64,000 nt of DNA from Enterococcus sp. 9D6_DIV0238 (GTDB lineage Bacteria; Bacillota; Bacilli; Lactobacillales; Enterococcaceae). Made by a program: the position numbers and the translations under genes. Below, piece by piece: positions 63,597 through 64,000 of the stretch (the stretch's first letter is position 1; each line of letters starts with the position of its first letter). The notes beneath the pieces are model-generated. The model saw nothing but the letters and a program-made list of their open reading frames with translations. It had not been told where the DNA came from and ran no database searches. Location: the NCBI RefSeq assembly GCF_002174455.2, contig NZ_CP147246.1, positions 310,001-374,000 on the forward strand, given 5' to 3'.

Positions 63597-64000
63597 TCAA
63601 TATTTGCTAAAATTAAATGATAGCTCTTTAAATGGCTGATGATTCCGTCCAAAATATTGAACATGGTATTTATCTTCTGTACTTTCAATGATCGCATACG
63701 ATTGTAATTGGATCGGTCCTCTGGGCAGCCGAATACTTCCAGGATTCAGGTATAAAATATTGGCCCGGACTTCACAGCCGATTTCATGTGTATGACCAAA
63801 TAGTGCGATATTGGCAGAAGCCTGTGATGCTTGCAAAGAGAGCGTCGTTAAATCATAACGAACGTTTGCCAGATGCCCATGTGTCATAAAAATCGTGTCC
63901 ATTTCAGTTTTTTCAACAATTTTCTCAGGAAATGCCGGATCATAGTCGCAATTTCCTTTCACAACTTTAAAATCCTGCCATAAGGAATCGGTTGGTTCAA
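63597..64000 (-). CDS. YfcE/MJ0936-type metallophosphoesterase, C-terminal part
   Basis: The 134 codons present run off the right edge. Motifs G-N-C-D, T-H-G-H, G-H-T-H and N-P-G-S-I-R-L-P-R-G are those of the small calcineurin-like phosphodiesterases (YfcE, YsnB), which cleave artificial phosphodiesters in vitro; the physiological substrate is unknown. An in-frame GTG at 63962 is not the start, since the frame stays open upstream with family-typical sequence. rph and an ITPase gene often lie upstream in Bacilli. Confidence 0.85.
   Translation of the reverse strand, partial: EPTDSLWQDFKVVKGNCDYDPAFPEKIVEKTEMDTIFMTHGHLANVRYDLTTLSLQASQASANIALFGHTHEIGCEVRANILYLNPGSIRLPRGPIQLQSYAIIESTEDKYHVQYFGRNHQPFKELSFNFSKY

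Noticed and set aside
1..64000. CRISPR array, prophage, integrative element or insertion sequence
   Set aside because: No spaced direct repeats, integrase, transposase or att-like duplications were seen; the gene content is housekeeping and accessory chromosome.
1..64000. tRNA or rRNA genes
   Set aside because: No cloverleaf with a TTCGA loop and no rRNA signature stretches found on either strand.

Overview
The window is low-GC Firmicute chromosome, almost certainly from an Enterococcus. The pointers are a MapZ division protein, RpoE (delta), an EF1143-type HD dNTPase, LipL, a T-box leader, an aminoacyl-PG synthase/hydrolase pair, and a second, streptococcal-looking EF-Tu gene of the kind known from many enterococci but reported absent from E. 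faecalis. No rRNA, tRNA, CRISPR array, prophage or intact insertion sequence was seen. Most genes lie on the minus strand in short operons closed by clear intrinsic terminators.

Layout. 1-1.4 kb: end of a degV gene, a hemolysin III-type membrane protein, and a 66-aa membrane protein whose promoter carries two LexA-like boxes. 1.4-6.5 kb: apt, recJ, a LapA-like protein, an SDR and rnz. 6.6-12.6 kb: a CiaRH-like two-component system downstream of a four-gene operon (VTC-type polyphosphate polymerase domain, DUF4956 membrane protein, beta-helix lipoprotein, DUF1269-like protein). That operon starts at a CiaR-like direct repeat with a -10 box. 12.7-17.1 kb: kynurenine module (transporter, kynureninase, alanine dehydrogenase) with a divergent Lrp/AsnC regulator and a cre site. 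17.2-24 kb: obgE, gap, T-box-controlled DAHP synthase, Fur-family regulator, cvfB, azlCD. 24-29.5 kb: mapZ, rpoD and dnaG, the last with an attenuator-like leader. 29.7-34.1 kb: P-type ATPase/NfeD/SPFH operon and a lysozyme-like protein. 34.2-37.6 kb: aminoacyl-PG hydrolase and MprF. 37.7-45.1 kb: PhzF-like protein, EF-Tu, a pair of small unknown proteins, a NagE-type PTS with its antiterminator, rpoE and DUF1934.

45.1-45.35 kb holds two tandem 117-bp structured repeats. 45.4-49.7 kb: an E1-only 2-oxo acid dehydrogenase operon with a SorC regulator, and divergently a small zinc-ribbon protein with LipL. 49.9-55.1 kb: small metabolic and detoxification genes. 55.5-64 kb: ilvE with a CodY-like box, a MscS channel, and the acetyl-DAP lysine/peptidoglycan genes (deacetylase, dapD) separated by a MacAB-like exporter, followed by a CbpB/DarB-like CBS protein and a truncated phosphodiesterase.

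The most promising undescribed material is the VTC/DUF4956/beta-helix lipoprotein operon linked to CiaRH, the kynurenine module, the SOS-box small membrane protein and the covarying tandem repeats. All functional statements are read from sequence and family knowledge; no database search was run.
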